The notes under the pieces are model-generated. The model made no database searches and was not told the origin of the DNA. It saw only the letters and a program-made list of their open reading frames with translations. 64,000 nucleotides of DNA, taken from positions 10,001 to 74,000 of the forward strand of contig VSDK01016340.1 of assembly GCA_009767595.1 (NCBI GenBank), read 5' to 3'. Position 1 is the stretch's first letter. The number at the start of each line of letters is the position of its first letter. This document shows positions 61,615-64,000 of this stretch, in pieces. Source of the stretch: Symbiodinium kawagutii (lineage: Eukaryota > Sar > Dinophyceae > Suessiales > Symbiodiniaceae). The translations under genes were made by a program, and so were the position numbers.

Positions 61615-62007
61615 GGGCCAACAATGTTTGTGTAGATGTTTCGTCAAATGAGAGTTCCCGAATCGTGGGGTTCCCTCTCTGAAATGATCATGGCCTGGGG
61701 TGAAGACTAGGGGTACCGGAGTGGTGATGGAGACACCGATATATTGCAGATAATTGGTATATCCGCATGTTCCTTGTGGTCCCCATAGTGTTATCAACCA
61801 TCACATGATATACAAAACCTTTTATCATGAGAACCATGAGCCTTCCATATTTCCGCGCTCGCAGTCTCAGTGGCCCGGAATATTTTGAGCCCAAGCCACC
61901 AAACACACACCCATTGATCTGACCCCAACCCATCTGCCAAACAAACGCACACAGTGTTGGCTATCACAACCCTTTGTTAGATGCTGATCCAAGATTGTGA
62001 TAGAGAA

Positions 62008-62612
62008 TCACGACTTTTTTTTCCAGAAAGGACACTTTAGACAATCTGCAAATGGATGATGTTCTTCCACTGATGTGGTCATGGGCCATCCTTCTCCCGA
62101 GGAAACGAAGAGCCCATGATGCGCCACTCGTCGCTGCCTGTCCTTCTCATGCTCCACAGCAGCTTCTTGAAATTGTCGGAAATCCACTAGCAACAAACTC
62201 GGTGTCCTGCACTCAGAGACCAGGGTGGACCAACCAACCGTCACCGGATAACATTGCCACTACTGTCAACGGACAAGCCACAGAACCCGAGCGGTTCCGA
62301 ATTTCCAAACGCCGAGCTGTCGATTGTCTTGCCAGTACTTTCTGCCACGAATACCTTGCAGGTTCTGCCACGTTTAAGATTTGATCGCTCGCAGTCGTTT
62401 GCGGAGGTTACATACATCACCCCGGACTGCTCCAAAAAATATGCACTAATGATGACTACTGATTGATGCCCCATTATTGATGAATTGATGCCTTTGTCAT
62501 GTTTGCTTTTCACATTTACAGTGTAAAAACAATTGTATAAGGAGGAAGCATAGGACATGTTGCTCCATTTCCCCTTTGCTGCGGGGTGGTTTGACCGAAG
62601 CATGGCAGCCAT
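62008..62612 (-). CDS. Unrecognised small protein, one or two exons
   Basis: ATG 62612 opens a 123-codon frame ending in TGA at 62241. Its second half is protein-like (VMYVTSANDCERSNLKRG, CKVFVAESTGKTIDSS, GFCGLSVDSSGN). A GT donor at ATCCG|GTGACGG joins in phase to an AG|G acceptor at 62207, giving TPSLLLVDFRQFQEAAVEHE, KDRQRRVAHHGLF and a basic end KKKS with TGA at 62008. A different frame of the same second exon (WISDNFKKLLWSMRRTG, SDEWRIMGSSFPREKDGP, TGA at 62079) has better codon bias after an AG at 62188-62187. I cannot choose between these two. It is upstream of the RCC1-like gene on the same strand. The family is unknown. Confidence 0.4.
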
Positions 62613-62837
62613 ACAGCTAGGGAAACAACATGAAACAAACCATCACCTGGGCTTGGAAACAGACCAAGACAATGCCCTCAAGTCATCAAGTCTTTTGTGA
62701 CAATTATGATGAGGAGGCTCACGCCCGAAGAGCCAAATTGCAGAATCCCCAAACCAACCAACCACTTGTATTGTACTTGCTGTATCCCTGTTGTCTCCTG
62801 TCACTTTTGTTGCTTGTTTCGGGATGTAACCAACCGA

Positions 62838-62935
62838 CCAACACACCGACCAAGCAACCAGCCAGCCAGCCAGCCAACCAACCAACCAATCCACCCACCC
62901 ACCGACCCAACCACCAACCCACCAACCCAACTACC
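62838..62935. repeat. CCAACCAA/CCAGCCAG tetranucleotide tract
   Basis: About 95 bases of CCAA, CCAG, CCGA and CCCA tetramers. It creates Trp/Gly/Val-rich and Pro/Thr/Asn-rich artefact frames. Confidence 0.9.
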
Positions 62936-62970
62936 GTGCGATCCCACATGCATCGCGCCTGGTCATGTCC

Positions 62971-63902
62971 TCATTCACTAGGCCATTTCGATTCTTGCAC
63001 AGGTGACGACTGCCACGTCGGTTCATGGAGGATCCCGTTTCCATCATCCTGCGAAGTCGTCCGTTTGGACAGTCGTGAGGCAATTTCGTATGAAACCCAG
63101 CAGAAGAAATCAACGACCAAGATGATACGTTTTTGTTTGAATCTGACCCCAGCAAAAAATAAATCAATGTGCTATCTACCCCAAAAACAATTGGAGTGAT
63201 TCTGATCAGCTTAACCACAGAAAATTGGTCAAATTACATGCAAAGCTGCAAGTTCAGAAATTCCAGGTTTATTCTTGGTCAGTCAAAGGTGTTGAAGCAT
63301 GCCTAACCCCAAAACAGGTTGGTACACTCTCCATTCACCACTAGATTCTCTTTCTCTGCCCAAGCTGGGCATGTGGTTTCCCGGGGACCCATCCTCCAGT
63401 CATCCACACCCAGATGTGGCTCACCGCAAACTCAACAACCATCCTCAAGCTTCAACCGCCATCAACTACCTACAACCAACTACCTACAACCAACCACCAA
63501 CCACCTGCAACCAACCAACCACCTCCAACCCACCACCTGCAACCCCCTCAAACCATCAGCCCCCAACCACCAGCAGCACCCCTCCCCTCCCACTCCTCGT
63601 CAGCGGCCCATCGCGCTCCGAGCCGCCAGAGCTCGCGCGGCGGAACTGAGCGCAGTTGGGGAAGCAGCTGGGGATGGGCCATGGGACCTGGATCAAACCA
63701 TGGAACCAGGGTGGCTGAGGTGAATCCTGGTTGATGTCCTTCAAACTGCTCATGTGTTTTATCTCCTTGTGGCTTATGACGTTTACCCGTCATGGCTTGG
63801 CACACGCCTCGCGTCGTCGCACCACTTGGACGACGGCCGGGCCCTCCACCTCTGGGTGGCCCCAACATCACCAGGGAGCTCTCCCACACGATCGTCATCC
63901 TC
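62971..63902 (-). CDS. Unrecognised protein, 3' exons
   Basis: Three in-phase exons: 63902-63850 (MTIVWESSLVMLGPPR), 63687-63596 (PMAHPQLLPQLRSVPP, RELWRLGARWAADE) and 63048-62971 (DDGNGILHEPTWQSSP, VQESKWPSE, TGA at 62973-62971). The donors are GT (AGAG|GT) and GA (GAG|GA). Acceptors are AG|G. The first exon has almost only G or C at third positions. The 5' part lies beyond the right edge. The family is not recognised. A competing frame (EDDDRVGELPGDVGATQRW) is open in the first exon but leads to an early stop in the second. Confidence 0.5.
63465..63545. repeat. CAACTACCTACAAC / ACCACCTGCAACC repeat
   Basis: Degenerate tandem units of 10-14 bases, intronic. Confidence 0.8.
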
Positions 63903-64000
63903 CTTGGTGCCCGAAACGTGGGCGCCGGCCCAACGAGAAGATGTGCACCCCTGGATGTGAAGCAACACGCAACTATGGGAAACAATTCAGGGTGGTTTCT

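Noticed and set aside
62052..62384. 110-codon plus-strand ORF starting with ATG
   Set aside because: It overlaps minus-strand frames that have splice sites and fit the array direction; no plus-strand support was seen.
62643..62949. Trp/Gly/Val-rich minus frames and Pro/Thr/Asn-rich plus frames
   Set aside because: They come from the CCAACCAA/CCAGCCAG tetranucleotide tract.

Overview
This window looks like nuclear DNA of a dinoflagellate, most likely a member of the Symbiodiniaceae. Short GC-rich coding islands, 15 to 180 bases long, sit inside kilobases of repetitive intron text built from 'ACCATCAACC' and 'GGTTGATGATGG'-like words. When the islands are joined using acceptor AG|G and donors GT, GC or GA, reading frames close exactly over many exons. 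Mixed GT/GC/GA donors with AG|G acceptors are a known dinoflagellate habit. Nearly every supported gene lies on the minus strand, so the window reads as a one-directional gene array running right to left. All gene models below were worked out by hand from the sequence; no alignment or transcript was available.

From right to left the layout is as follows. The 3' end of an unrecognised gene lies at 63.9-62.97 kb. An unrecognised small gene lies at 62.6-62.0 kb. A near-intronless protein with a ubiquitin-like start and eight RCC1-like propeller repeats of about 41 residues lies at 61.6-60.28 kb. A complete GH13 alpha-amylase in 20 exons lies at 57.87-44.0 kb. A three-exon RING-finger protein lies at 42.99-40.39 kb. 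Loose coding islands of an unresolved gene lie at 38.5-36 kb. A complete nine-exon UTP23 homologue, a factor for small-subunit rRNA processing, lies at 35.40-26.36 kb. An unrecognised gene with a CxxC exon lies at 26.13-24.38 kb. A TrmA/RumA-like RNA uracil methyltransferase, whose C-terminal catalytic part I could not find, lies at 23.70-14.35 kb. A complete 295-residue coiled-coil protein in 11 exons lies at 12.385-3.017 kb. The upstream exons of a further gene run off the left edge.

The introns carry two recurrent elements of about 100-115 bp with inverted-repeat ends. Family A begins GGTGGTTTCTCA and ends TGAGAAACCACC. Family B begins TGGCTATGGGTCAA and ends TTGACCCATAGCCA. One family B copy seems to be a whole intron, and one family A copy begins exactly at a splice donor, so both look like introner-type elements. 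The window also holds very long trinucleotide and hexanucleotide arrays. A 539-base assembly gap lies inside the fifth UTP23 intron, next to a GGY-repeat and close to nested ORFs of foreign composition.

Functionally the genes look like ordinary cell housekeeping (rRNA biogenesis, RNA methylation, starch breakdown, ubiquitin-linked proteins) with no sign of a metabolic or defence cluster. The unusual biology is in gene architecture: non-canonical donors, microexons down to 15 bases, and possible intron-generating elements.
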